Translations under genes and position numbers: made by a program
Assembly (NCBI RefSeq): GCF_017114865.1
Contig: NZ_JADEYH010000025.1
Span: forward strand, 1-64,000
Source of the DNA: Streptomyces verrucosisporus
GTDB taxonomy: Bacteria > Actinomycetota > Actinomycetes > Streptomycetales > Streptomycetaceae
DNA length: 64,000 nt
Reading direction: 5' to 3'
In this document: one piece after another, positions 46,078 through 56,367 of the stretch
Layout: each line of letters opens with the position of its first letter
How positions within the stretch are numbered: the first letter of the stretch is position 1
The notes under the pieces: model-generated
What the model was told of the DNA's origin: nothing
Seen by the model: only the letters and a program-made list of their open reading frames with translations
The model's database searches: none

Positions 46078-46755
46078 ATGGAGGGGACTCCGGAAGTCCG
46101 GGCCAAAGCCCGGCTCTACGACGCGTTCGCGGCCACCGGCAAGGCCCTGGCCAGCGGAAAACGTCTGGAACTGCTCGACCTGCTCGCCCAGGGGGAACGC
46201 ACCGTCGACGCGCTCGCCAAGGCGGCCGGACTGAACCTGACCACCGCGTCCGCGCATCTCCAGACCCTCAAGCAGGCCGGTCTGGTCTCCACCCGGCGCG
46301 AGGGGGTGCGCGTCCACTACCGGCTCGCCGGCGAGGACGTGGCCCGTCTGTTCGCGCTGCTGCGCGAGGTCGCCCAGGCGCACCAGGCCGCCGTCGAACC
46401 GGCCCGCGCCGCCTACCTCGGCCCGGAGGCGGGCCGGGAGGTCACCCGGGAGGAGCTCCTGGCCCGGGTCGAGTCCGGCGATGTCGTCGTGCTGGACGTG
46501 CGCCCCGCGCAGGAGTACGCGGCCGGACATATCCCCGGCGCGATATCCGTCCCCGTCGGCGAGCTCGCCGAGCGCGTCGGCGAGCTGCCCGACGGAGTCG
46601 AGGTCGTCGCCTACTGCCGCGGCGAGTACTGCGTGATGGCCCATGAGGCCGTACGCCTGCTGGCCGGGCGGGGTCGCAGGGCGATCCGCCTGAGCGACGG
46701 CATGCTCGAGTGGCGCCTGGCCGGCCTGCCCGTCGCCACCGGAACCGGTGCCTGA
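46078..46755 (+). CDS. ArsR-family regulator fused to a rhodanese domain
   Basis: 225 residues. The winged-helix part is residues about 10-95 (KRLELLDLLAQGERTVDALA, LTTASAHLQTLKQAGLVSTR). The rhodanese part is about 120-220 (VVLDVRPAQEYAAGHIPGAI), with the active-site loop YCRGEYCVMAHEAV giving a Cys-rich CRGEYC pocket. Such fusions sense sulfur or redox state or metals through thiols. ATG 46078 is chosen for GGAGG five bases upstream. It is divergent from the MFS exporter. Confidence 0.88.
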   Translation: MEGTPEVRAKARLYDAFAATGKALASGKRLELLDLLAQGERTVDALAKAAGLNLTTASAHLQTLKQAGLVSTRREGVRVHYRLAGEDVARLFALLREVAQAHQAAVEPARAAYLGPEAGREVTREELLARVESGDVVVLDVRPAQEYAAGHIPGAISVPVGELAERVGELPDGVEVVAYCRGEYCVMAHEAVRLLAGRGRRAIRLSDGMLEWRLAGLPVATGTGA

Positions 46756-46832
46756 CCCCCCCCTCCCCGGCCACCGCCCCCACCACCTCGCCGGTCCCCC
46801 GGACACCGTCGGCGTGGCCCTGCCGGTGGCGC

Positions 46833-47013
46833 TCGGAACGCGGACTCGTCGCCGTCGGCGTCCCCGTGCGCGATGCCGACGGCACCGCGCCGGCCGGTCT
46901 GCCGGTGTCCATGCCCGGCGTGCGCCACGACCCGCACGGCCTCCAGTCGCCGGTGGCGGCCGCCGGGCGCCGCGGCGCGGGCGCTGGAGGCGGATCCGGC
47001 CGGGCGCTCCTGA
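46833..47013 (+). pseudogene. C-terminal remnant of an IclR-type regulator
   Basis: The sequence reads ERGLVAVGVPVRDADGTAPA, then GLPVSMPGVRHDP, like the effector-domain end of IclR proteins (VAVPVRDADG, then LSVS). One frame over it finishes AAARALEADPAGRS-stop at 47011-47013. No HTH half is present. A one-base gain near 46960-46980 explains the shift. Confidence 0.4.
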
Positions 47014-47056
47014 CCGCTGTCCCCGATGCCCGGTGGGCGACCGCCGGCGCCGTCCG

Positions 47057-47692
47057 CTACCGCCGGATGAGACCGAGCTCGGCGGCGGCCGCGACGGCGG
47101 CGGTGCGGGACTCGACGCCGAGCTTGGCGTAGACACGGACCAGATGGGACTTGACGGTCCCCTCGGTGAGGTGGAGCCGGGCACCGACGGCCTGGTTGGA
47201 CAGGCCCTCGGCGACCAGTGCGAGCACCTCGGTCTCCCGCCGGGTCAGGGCGGTGCCGGGGGCGCGAAGCCGGTTCATCAGCCGGTCCGCGACGGCCGGG
47301 GCCAGCGTGGTGCGCCCCGCGGCGGCGGTGCGTACGGCGGCGGCCAGCTCCTGGGGCGGAGCGTCCTTGAGGAGGTAGCCGGTGGCGCCGGCCTCGATGG
47401 CGGGGAGGGTGTCGGCGTCGGTGTCGTAGGTGGTGACGATCACCACCCTGGGCGCCGGCGGGCGGGCGGTGATCGCGGCGGTGGCCTCGGCCCCGTTCAT
47501 CCCCCCGCCGAACTGGAGGTCCATGAGGACGACGTCGATGTCGCCCCCGGCGGCGCGGGCGACGGCGGCCTCGGCGGTGGCGGCCTCGGCCACCACCTCG
47601 ATGCCGGGTTCGGTCTCCAGTACGGCGCGCAGCCCGGCCCGCACCACGGGGTGGTCGTCGGCCAGGAGCAGGCGGATGGCGGGATCGGTCAC
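47057..47692 (-). CDS. NarL/FixJ-type response regulator
   Basis: 211 residues: a receiver domain (LLLADDHPVVRAGL, phospho-Asp in DVVLMDLQFGGGMNGAEAT, Lys in YLLKDAPPQE) and a LuxR HTH (LTRRETEVLALVAEG, AVGARLHLTEGTVKSHL). GTG 47692 overlaps the kinase stop (GTGA). The pair is divergent from an ABC exporter, the likely target. Confidence 0.93.
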   Translation of the reverse strand: MTDPAIRLLLADDHPVVRAGLRAVLETEPGIEVVAEAATAEAAVARAAGGDIDVVLMDLQFGGGMNGAEATAAITARPPAPRVVIVTTYDTDADTLPAIEAGATGYLLKDAPPQELAAAVRTAAAGRTTLAPAVADRLMNRLRAPGTALTRRETEVLALVAEGLSNQAVGARLHLTEGTVKSHLVRVYAKLGVESRTAAVAAAAELGLIRR

Positions 47693-48969
47693 GGGCGCGC
47701 CTCGGGTGAGGGATCGGGTACGGGATCGGGGTCGAGACCGGGCGGTGGTCCGAGGCCGGGATCGGGCGAGGTGCCACCGGACCGCCCCAGGGGCAGCCGG
47801 GCGGTCAGGGCGGTGCCGCGGCCGGGGGCGGAGTCGACGGTGAACTCCCCGCCCAGGGCGTGCGCGCGGGCGCGCATGGCGGCCAGCCCGAACCCGCCGG
47901 TCCCAGGATCGGGTGCGGGCAGGCGGTCGGGGTCGAAGCCGCGCCCGTCGTCGGCGATCTCCACGGTGACATGGTCGCCGAGGAGGCCGAGGGTGACCTC
48001 GGCGGTGGCGGCCCCGGCGTGGCGGACGGTGTTGGACAGCGCCGACTGGGCGATCCTCAGCAGCGCGACCTCGTGCGCGGTCGGCAGCGGTACGAGGTCG
48101 CCGGTGACGCGGAGGCGTACGGCGATCCGGTGGTGGGCACCGGTGGTGACGCACAGGCGTTCCAGGGCTCCGGCCAGGGTGGTGCCCTCCAGCGCCGGCG
48201 GGGCGAGGGCGGCGACGAAGCGGCGGGCCTCGGCGAGGTTGTCGACGGCGCTCCGGCGGGCCTGGCCGACATGGCGGGCGGCGGCCTCCGGCGCGCCGGG
48301 CAGGGCCCGCTCCGCGGCCCGCAGCAGCAACTGGATGCTGGTCAGCCCCTGGGCGAGGGTGTCGTGGATCTCGCGGGCCAGGCGTTCGCGCTCGGCCAGC
48401 ACACCGGCGGTGTGCTGGGCCGCGGCCAGATCGGCACGGGTGGCGGTGAGCTCCTCGATCAGCTGCCTGCGCCGTTCACTCTCCCGGTACAGGGCCTGGT
48501 ACCCCCACGCCACCGCCACCGCCACCGCCGCGCCCAGGGACGGCCCGATCGCCATCGCCGCGCCGAAGGAGCCCTGATGGGCGGCGAAACCGCCGGTGGC
48601 GGCCGCCGCGGTGGCGGCCACCGCGGCCGGGCCGGCGCGGCGGGGCAGCAGATGGAGCTGGAGGAAGTACAGCGGGAACGCCACCCACACCCCGTCCGCG
48701 GAGAGCGCCAGCAGCACCAGCCAGGCGGTGCTCACGGCGGCCAGCCACAGCACGGCGGCCCGCCGCGAGCGGCTCGCCCGGGGCAGCAGCGGGCCGGCCG
48801 CGTACACCAGGCCGCACGCCGCCGCCGCGGCGACGACCGCGGCGGCGTGCGGGTGGCCGCCGGCGACGGCCCGCCCGGCGGCGAGCGCGAGCAGCCCGAC
48901 GACCAGCAGATGCAGGCACCAGGCCAGTGCCCGGGTGGTGGGGGTCGGGGCGGGGGCGGCGGTGTTCAC
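47689..48969 (-). CDS. Two-component sensor histidine kinase (HisKA_3 type)
   Basis: 426 residues. Five or six membrane helices occupy residues about 15-150, followed by a short coiled linker, the H-box LAREIHDTLAQGLTSIQ, the N-box ALSNTVRHAG, and the G-boxes ADDGRGFDPD and GFGLAAMRARAHALGG. The C-terminal Pro/Asp-rich tail is of no known role. The start is ATG 48969. This layout (DesK/YvfT-like kinase, regulator and adjacent ABC exporter) is typical of peptide or envelope-stress sensing. Confidence 0.91.
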   Translation of the reverse strand: MNTAAPAPTPTTRALAWCLHLLVVGLLALAAGRAVAGGHPHAAAVVAAAAACGLVYAAGPLLPRASRSRRAAVLWLAAVSTAWLVLLALSADGVWVAFPLYFLQLHLLPRRAGPAAVAATAAAATGGFAAHQGSFGAAMAIGPSLGAAVAVAVAWGYQALYRESERRRQLIEELTATRADLAAAQHTAGVLAERERLAREIHDTLAQGLTSIQLLLRAAERALPGAPEAAARHVGQARRSAVDNLAEARRFVAALAPPALEGTTLAGALERLCVTTGAHHRIAVRLRVTGDLVPLPTAHEVALLRIAQSALSNTVRHAGAATAEVTLGLLGDHVTVEIADDGRGFDPDRLPAPDPGTGGFGLAAMRARAHALGGEFTVDSAPGRGTALTARLPLGRSGGTSPDPGLGPPPGLDPDPVPDPSPEARP

Positions 48970-49145
48970 AGTCCTTCCATCCTAAGGAGACGCCCCCGGC
49001 CCGGCCTCTGTCGAAAGTTGGAACCGGCACGCCGCCTTTCGTCTCGCCGATTGCCGCCCTGGGCCGGATGCCCGCCCCGGGGGCGGCGGCCGAGAGTGGG
49101 GGCACACCGCTTTCCCCGGTGTCCTCTGAAAGGGCGGGCAGCACC

Positions 49146-50252
49146 GTGTTCGTAGCGTGGAGAGACCTGAAGTTCGCCAAGGGGCGCTTCGCCCTGATGG
49201 GCGCCGTCATCGTGCTGATGACCCTGCTGGTCGGGCTGCTGTCCGGCCTGACCGCCGGCCTGGGCCGGCAGAACGTCTCCGCGATCACCTCCCTGCCCGC
49301 CGACGCGATCGCCTTCGCGGCGACGGACGAGGGCGTGGAGCTGTCGTACGCGGACTCCACCGTCACCGAGCGGCAGTGGCTGCGGTGGGCCCGGACGCCC
49401 GGCGTGAGCGGCGCCGAGCCGCTGGGCATCACCACCACGAAGGCGGCCGCCGGGGGGAGGAGCGCCGGGGTGTCCGTCTTCGGCGTCCGGCCCGGCTCCG
49501 CGCTCGTTCCCGGTGGCGGGCCCGGTGGCGGGCTGAACGGCGGGCCCGAGGACGCGGTGGTCCTGTCCGCCACCGCAGCGCACGATCTCGGCCTCGCGGT
49601 GGGCGACGCGTTCACCCTCGCCGGGCGGCGGGCGACCGTCGCCGCCGTGAGCGGTGACGCCTTCTTCAGCCACACCCCGGTCGTCTGGACCGGCCTGGAC
49701 TTCTGGCGGGAGATCACACCCCCCACGGGCGGGGCCGACGGGCCGACGGCCACCGTCATAGCCCTGAACACCACCTCCGCCGCCGATGTCGCGGCCGCCG
49801 ACCGGGCGGCGGGCACCAGGACGGTCGCCAGGGACGACTCCCTGTCCGCGATCGGCTCCTACGCCTCCGAGAACGGCTCCCTGCAGCTGATGCGCGGCTT
49901 CCTGTTCGTGATCTCCGCCCTGGTCGTCGGCGCCTTCTTCACCGTGTGGACCATCCAGCGCAGCGGTGACATCGCCGTCCTGAAGGCCCTGGGCGCCTCC
50001 ACCGCCACGCTGCTGGGGGACGCTCTCGGCCAGGCCGTCGTCCTGCTGGCCGGCGGCACCCTGATCGGCACCGGCACGGCCGCGGCCGTCGGTTCCCTCG
50101 TCTCCGGCATGGACGTGCCCTTCCTGCTCACGCCCGCCACCGTCCTCGTCCCGGCCGCCGTGATGACCGCGCTCGGGGCGCTCGGGGCCGCCCTGTCCAT
50201 CCGCCGCATCACCTCCGTCGACCCGCTGACCGCCCTGGGGAGCGCCCGATGA
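49146..50252 (+). CDS. ABC transporter permease (FtsX/MacB type)
   Basis: 368 residues. Helix 1 (LMGAVIVLMTLLVGLLSGL) is followed by a large extracellular MacB-like domain, then three C-terminal helices (FLFVISALVVGAFFTVW and two more) with the coupling segment DIAVLKALGAS. GTG 49146 is the start. It overlaps the ATPase gene by 4 bp. Likely an exporter or mechanotransmission system induced by the divergent two-component pair. Confidence 0.9.
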   Translation: MFVAWRDLKFAKGRFALMGAVIVLMTLLVGLLSGLTAGLGRQNVSAITSLPADAIAFAATDEGVELSYADSTVTERQWLRWARTPGVSGAEPLGITTTKAAAGGRSAGVSVFGVRPGSALVPGGGPGGGLNGGPEDAVVLSATAAHDLGLAVGDAFTLAGRRATVAAVSGDAFFSHTPVVWTGLDFWREITPPTGGADGPTATVIALNTTSAADVAAADRAAGTRTVARDDSLSAIGSYASENGSLQLMRGFLFVISALVVGAFFTVWTIQRSGDIAVLKALGASTATLLGDALGQAVVLLAGGTLIGTGTAAAVGSLVSGMDVPFLLTPATVLVPAAVMTALGALGAALSIRRITSVDPLTALGSAR

Positions 50253-50932
50253 GCCTGCACCTGACCGACGTCACCCTGACCTACCCCGACGGCGACTCCC
50301 GTCTGACCGCCCTCGACGGTGTCACCCTGGACGTCCCCGGGGGCAGCATCACCGCGGTCGTCGGCCCGTCGGGCTCGGGCAAGTCCAGCCTGCTGGCGGT
50401 CGCCGCCACCCTCATCGCCCCCGACCGCGGCACCGTCGCCGTCGACGGCACCACGACCACCGGCATGACCCGCGCCGACCTCGCCGGGCTCCGCCGCCGG
50501 AAGATCGGCATCGTCTTCCAGCAGCCCAACCTGCTGCCCTCCCTCACCGCCGCCGAACAGCTCCAGGTCATGGCGCGGATCGACGGACGGTCCCCGTCCG
50601 GGGCCCGCGCGCGGGCCATGGAACTGCTCGACGCCGTCGGTCTGGCCGACCGGGCCGGCCGGCGCCCCCATCAGCTCTCCGGCGGCCAGCGCCAGCGCGT
50701 CAACATCGCCCGCGCCCTGATGAACGACCCCACCGTGCTCCTGGTCGACGAGCCCACCAGCGCCCTGGACCACGAACGCGGCGCCGCCGTGGTCGACCTG
50801 ATCACCCGTCTCACCCACCGGCAGGCCACCGCGACCGTCCTGGTCACCCACGACCGCACCCACCTCACCGCTGTCGACCGGGTCGCCGAGATGCACGACG
50901 GACGCCTGCGCCCGCTCTCCGCGGCCCGGTAG
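50249..50932 (+). CDS. ABC transporter ATP-binding protein (MacB/LolD type)
   Basis: 227 residues: Walker A GPSGSGKSSLL, Q-loop VFQQPNLLPSLT, signature QLSGGQRQRVNIARAL, Walker B VLLVDEPTSALD, H-loop TVLVTHDRT. It powers the permease encoded just upstream. Confidence 0.95.
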   Translation: MSLHLTDVTLTYPDGDSRLTALDGVTLDVPGGSITAVVGPSGSGKSSLLAVAATLIAPDRGTVAVDGTTTTGMTRADLAGLRRRKIGIVFQQPNLLPSLTAAEQLQVMARIDGRSPSGARARAMELLDAVGLADRAGRRPHQLSGGQRQRVNIARALMNDPTVLLVDEPTSALDHERGAAVVDLITRLTHRQATATVLVTHDRTHLTAVDRVAEMHDGRLRPLSAAR

Positions 50933-50939
50933 GCGCACG

Positions 50940-50990
50940 CCCCCGCACGGCGTGGTGCGGGGGGCGATTACCCGGCGGGTAATCGCCCCC
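50940..50990 (+). terminator. Two mutually exclusive hairpins after the ABC operon
   Basis: Hairpin A: a 9-bp stem, 50940-50948 with 50955-50963. Hairpin B: a 14-bp perfect stem, 50960-50973 with 50977-50990 (core CGATTACCC-GGC-GGGTAATCG). They share the G run 50960-50963, so only one forms. B's AT-containing dyad, upstream of the next gene, could also be an operator. Confidence 0.55.
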
Positions 50991-51050
50991 GGCGCGTCCG
51001 GCTGCCAGGATCGTCCGCGTAGGGAAAACCCGACCGACCGGAAGGACCCC

Positions 51051-51398
51051 ATGCCCGCCTACGCCATAGCCCATCTGAGAGAAGCGGCCCCGCACCCGGA
51101 GATCGCCGAGTACATCGAGCGCGTCCCCGCCACCTTCGAGCCGTACGGCGGCCGCTTCCTCGTGCACGGCACCCGGCACGAGGTGAAGGAGGGGGACTGG
51201 CCCGGGCACGTCGTGGTGATCGGCTTCCCCGGGATCGACGAGGCGCGGGCCTGGTGGGACTCGCCGGCCTACCGGGAGATCGCACCACTGCGCTCCCGGC
51301 ACATCGCCGGCGACATCATCCTGGTGGAGGGTGTCGCCGAGGGATACGACCCGGCCGCCACCGCACGGGCGATGCGGGAGGTCCTGCCCGCCGGGTGA
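51051..51398 (+). CDS. DUF1330 family protein
   Basis: 115 residues of a dimeric alpha-beta barrel. Family landmarks are YAIAHLREAAPHPEIAEYIE, the GGRFLVHG strand, VVIGFPGIDEARAWWDSPAY and a C-terminal ILVEG. The function is unknown; relatives resemble NIPSNAP and heme-barrel monooxygenases. AAGGA precedes ATG 51051. Confidence 0.88.
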   Translation: MPAYAIAHLREAAPHPEIAEYIERVPATFEPYGGRFLVHGTRHEVKEGDWPGHVVVIGFPGIDEARAWWDSPAYREIAPLRSRHIAGDIILVEGVAEGYDPAATARAMREVLPAG

Positions 51399-51476
51399 GC
51401 CGGACGGGCCCGGGTGATCGGCAGCCGGTCAGGATTCGAGAAGCGCGGGCCGCACGGCCGTGCCTAGCCTGGTCAC

Positions 51477-51887
51477 ATGGACATCACCATTCACACCGTC
51501 TTCCTTCCGCACGAGGACCCGGAGGCGTCCCTGGCCTTCTACCGCGACGTCCTCGGCTTCGAGGTCCGCACCGATGTCGGAGAGGGCCGGATGCGCTGGA
51601 TCACCGTCGGCCCCGCCGGCCAGGCCGGCACCTCCGTCCTCCTGGCACCGCCGGCCGCCGACCCCGGGATCACCGAGGACGAGCGCCGCACCATCACCGA
51701 GATGATGGCCAAGGGCACCTACGGCTGGATCCAGCTGGCCACCCCGGACCTCGACGGCACCTTCGAGAAGGTGCGGGCCGAGGGCGCCGAGGTCGTACAG
51801 GAACCGGTCGAGCAGCCGTACGGCGTCCGCGACTGCGCCTTCCGCGACCCCGCGGGCAACCTGGTCCGCGTCCAGGAACTGCGCTGA
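51477..51887 (+). CDS. VOC family protein (first of a pair)
   Basis: 136 residues, one VOC module pair (VFLPHEDPEASLAFYRDVLGF near the start, YGVRDCAFRDPAGNLV near the end). The glyoxalase/bleomycin-binding fold suggests drug sequestration or small-molecule metabolism. A -10-like TAGCCT ends 6 bases before the ATG, so it is probably leaderless. A 48-bp block is identical to the second VOC gene. Confidence 0.88.
   Translation: MDITIHTVFLPHEDPEASLAFYRDVLGFEVRTDVGEGRMRWITVGPAGQAGTSVLLAPPAADPGITEDERRTITEMMAKGTYGWIQLATPDLDGTFEKVRAEGAEVVQEPVEQPYGVRDCAFRDPAGNLVRVQELR
51813..51860 (+). repeat. 48-bp exact repeat shared by the two VOC genes (other copy 53122-53169)
   Basis: The segment encoding QPYGVRDCAFRDPAGN is identical at DNA level in both VOC genes, 1309 bp apart in direct orientation, although the rest of the genes differ widely. 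This suggests gene conversion or strong constraint on the metal/ligand loop. Recombination here would delete both AraC genes. Confidence 0.8.
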
Positions 51888-51930
51888 CCCGGCCGTCCGC
51901 CGACGGGAACCGGCCGAAAGGAGTTCCACC

Positions 51931-52359
51931 ATGTGCCGCCCCGCCTGGAGACGCGCGCTCGTCCGGGCGCAGCGCCTGAGCGAGTTCACGCGAATACGCC
52001 GCGTCCGCGACCGGATCGACCGGGAGTACGCGCGGCCGCTGGACGTCGAGGCGCTCGCCCGCGAGGCGGGCATGCCCGTCGCACACCTCGGCCGCTGGTT
52101 CCGGCTGGCCTACGGCAGATCACCGCATGACTACCTGACGGCACGCCGGGCCGAGCACGCGGCGGCAGCGCGGCTGCGCGGCGGTCCCGGCGTCGCCGGG
52201 ACCGCCGGGGTCCGCCTTGCGGCCGGCCGTCCGCCGCCGGGCGTCCCCGCCGCCCTTCCCGCCGGGCCGGCCGGTGGGAGCCAGGGCGCGCACCGGGCCC
52301 GTCGTGCGCCGGAGACAGTGCCGGGGGGCGTCCGGCGCTGTGGGATGGTGGACATGTGA
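51931..52359 (+). CDS. AraC-type regulator paralogue with an eroded second HTH
   Basis: The first HTH is intact (DREYARPLDVEALAREAGMP, HLGRWFRLAYGRSPHDYL) and parallels the next gene. After that the protein stays in register with its paralogue but has turned Ala/Gly/Pro-rich: the aromatic and polar positions of the second helix-turn-helix are replaced while scattered G, A and R positions still match (TAGVRLAAGRPPPGVPAALP against the paralogue's TEVCFAVGCTSLGSF region). AAAGGAG lies seven bases before ATG 51931. It can probably no longer bind DNA normally. Confidence 0.6.
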   Translation: MCRPAWRRALVRAQRLSEFTRIRRVRDRIDREYARPLDVEALAREAGMPVAHLGRWFRLAYGRSPHDYLTARRAEHAAAARLRGGPGVAGTAGVRLAAGRPPPGVPAALPAGPAGGSQGAHRARRAPETVPGGVRRCGMVDM

Positions 52360-52775
52360 CGCTGGAGGATCTCGTCCGGCTGCGCCGGGCCCGTGACCTG
52401 ATGGACCGCGACTACGCGGAGCCGCTCGACGTCCCGGCGCTGGCACGCGTGGCCCTCATGTCACCGGGCCACTTCTCCCGCAGCTTCCGCGCCGCCTTCG
52501 GCGAGACGCCGTACAGCTATCTGATGACGCGCCGGATCGAGCGGGCCAAGGCGCTGCTGCGGCGCGGCGACCTGTCGGTGACGGAGGTCTGCTTCGCGGT
52601 CGGCTGCACGTCGCTGGGGTCGTTCAGCTCGCGGTTCACCGAGCTGGTCGGCGAGAGCCCGAGCGCGTACCGGGCCCGTCCGCACGACGAGGGCGCCGCC
52701 GTCCCGGCCTGCATCGCGAAGATCCACACACGGCCGGTCAGAAACGGAGAAGCGAAACCCTCTTCCCCTCCGTAG
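52356..52775 (+). CDS. AraC family transcriptional regulator (HTH-only)
   Basis: 139 residues, essentially the two-HTH AraC DNA-binding domain (LDVPALARVALMSPGHFSRS with FGETPYSYL; VTEVCFAVGCTSLGSFSSRF). GTG 52356 overlaps the paralogue's stop (GTGA). There is no ligand-binding domain, so its activity must be set by expression or by a partner. It sits between two VOC genes and upstream of a UvrA-like ATPase. Confidence 0.88.
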   Translation: MTLEDLVRLRRARDLMDRDYAEPLDVPALARVALMSPGHFSRSFRAAFGETPYSYLMTRRIERAKALLRRGDLSVTEVCFAVGCTSLGSFSSRFTELVGESPSAYRARPHDEGAAVPACIAKIHTRPVRNGEAKPSSPP

Positions 52776-52785
52776 CGTGAACCCC

Positions 52786-53202
52786 ATGGACATCAACCTG
52801 GCACAGTGCTTCATCGCCGTCGACGACCACGACGAGGCGCTCGCCTTCTACCGGGACGCCCTCGGCCTGGAGGTCCGCGACGACGTCAGGTTCGAGGGGA
52901 TGCGCTGGGTGACCGTCGGCGCGCCGTCGCAGCCCGATGTGGACATCGTCCTGGAACCTCCCGTCGCGGACCCCAACGCCTCTCCGTCCGACCGGCGGGC
53001 CATGGCGGAACTGCTGGCCAAGGGCATGCTGCGCGGCGTGATCTTCTCGACCGAAGACTGCGACGCCACCTTCGAGCGCATCAGCGCCGCGGGCGGCGAG
53101 GTGCTGCAGGAGCCGGTCGACCAGCCGTACGGCGTCCGCGACTGCGCCTTCCGCGACCCCGCGGGCAACATGCTGCGCTTCGTCCAGCCCCGTACGCGGT
53201 GA
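52786..53202 (+). CDS. VOC family protein (second of a pair)
   Basis: 138 residues of the VOC fold (CFIAVDDHDEALAFYRDALG, PYGVRDCAFRDPAGNML). A -10-like TAGCGT (52773-52778), overlapping the AraC stop, ends 7 bases before ATG 52786, so it is likely leaderless; GTG 52777 is possible but poorer. Next is the UvrA-like gene, 85 bp on. Together they look like a drug-binding plus DNA-protection module, by inference. Confidence 0.88.
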   Translation: MDINLAQCFIAVDDHDEALAFYRDALGLEVRDDVRFEGMRWVTVGAPSQPDVDIVLEPPVADPNASPSDRRAMAELLAKGMLRGVIFSTEDCDATFERISAAGGEVLQEPVDQPYGVRDCAFRDPAGNMLRFVQPRTR

Positions 53203-53287
53203 GCTGCGGGCCCTCACCGGCGAACGGAAGAAAACACCACACACTCGGATCCGGCCGGGACGAGCCGGCCGGCAGATGGGGGAGACC

Positions 53288-55696
<2,409 letters not shown>

Positions 55697-55771
55697 GGCG
55701 AGGACCTCTCCGTGGCCTCTCGCCCGAGCCCCTCTCCGGGGCGGCCGGGAGGAGCCGCCCCACCGCTCCCG

Positions 55772-55803
55772 GTCCGGCCCGCCGCGGCCGCGGCGGGCCG
55801 GAC
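55772..55803. terminator. 32-bp perfect palindrome between the UvrA-like gene and tpg
   Basis: Two exact 16-bp arms (GTCCGGCCCGCCGCGG and its complement) with no spacer lie between convergent stop codons. It is a bidirectional terminator. Confidence 0.7.
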
Positions 55804-55809
55804 GGCCGT

Positions 55810-56364
55810 TCAGAAGGACACGTCGATGTAGTCGATGTCGGTGAAGGCGACGTCGAGGTGTTCGGCGCGGCGGCCGCCGTCGCGGAAGTACTCCTCCCGC
55901 AGGCCCTCGGCGACGATGTCGCGCAGCTGCCGGTCGTCGGCCCCCTGCTGCCGGGCGGCGAAGAGGCGGTCGGCGTAGGCCGGGGGAAGGTGGACGGTCA
56001 GGCGGCGCAGGCGGGGGTCGTCGGTGGAACCGATGGGGGCCGAGTAGCCGAAGCGGGCACGGGTCTCGATGGTGATGCCGCCGGTGGTCGCGGCCTCGCG
56101 GCGGCGGCGCCTGCGCACAAGGGGCTGCCAGCGGGCGCGGACGGCGGCGTCGATGCGGTCGGCGATGTGCCGGGGCGGGTTCTTCCGGTCGCCTCTGCGG
56201 TAGCGCTCCACCGAGCGCTGGCTCACCCCGAGTTCGGCGGCCACGGCGCGGGTGGTCCTGAGCTTGCCCAGCAGGAAGTTGATCCGGGCCTGGAGGGACT
56301 TGGGCGGGTTGCGGGTGAACGTCTCCGCCTCGGCACGCTCGATGGCGTCGTCGATCTCCCCCAC
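55810..56364 (-). CDS. tpg: Telomere terminal protein of linear Streptomyces replicons
   Basis: 184 residues, the standard Tpg length. It starts GEIDDAIERAEAETFTRNPP, has an HTH (TRAVAAELGVSQRSVERYRR), a strongly basic patch (LVRRRRRREA) and the conserved block ARFGYSAPIGSTDDPRLRRL. Thr114 in GSTDD aligns with the residue reported to be deoxynucleotidylated in S. coelicolor Tpg. It primes end-patching synthesis and stays covalently bound to the 5' DNA ends. GTG 56364 has AAGGAG eight bases upstream. It lies 3 bp after tap. Confidence 0.95.
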   Translation of the reverse strand: MGEIDDAIERAEAETFTRNPPKSLQARINFLLGKLRTTRAVAAELGVSQRSVERYRRGDRKNPPRHIADRIDAAVRARWQPLVRRRRRREAATTGGITIETRARFGYSAPIGSTDDPRLRRLTVHLPPAYADRLFAARQQGADDRQLRDIVAEGLREEYFRDGGRRAEHLDVAFTDIDYIDVSF

Positions 56365-56367
56365 GGG

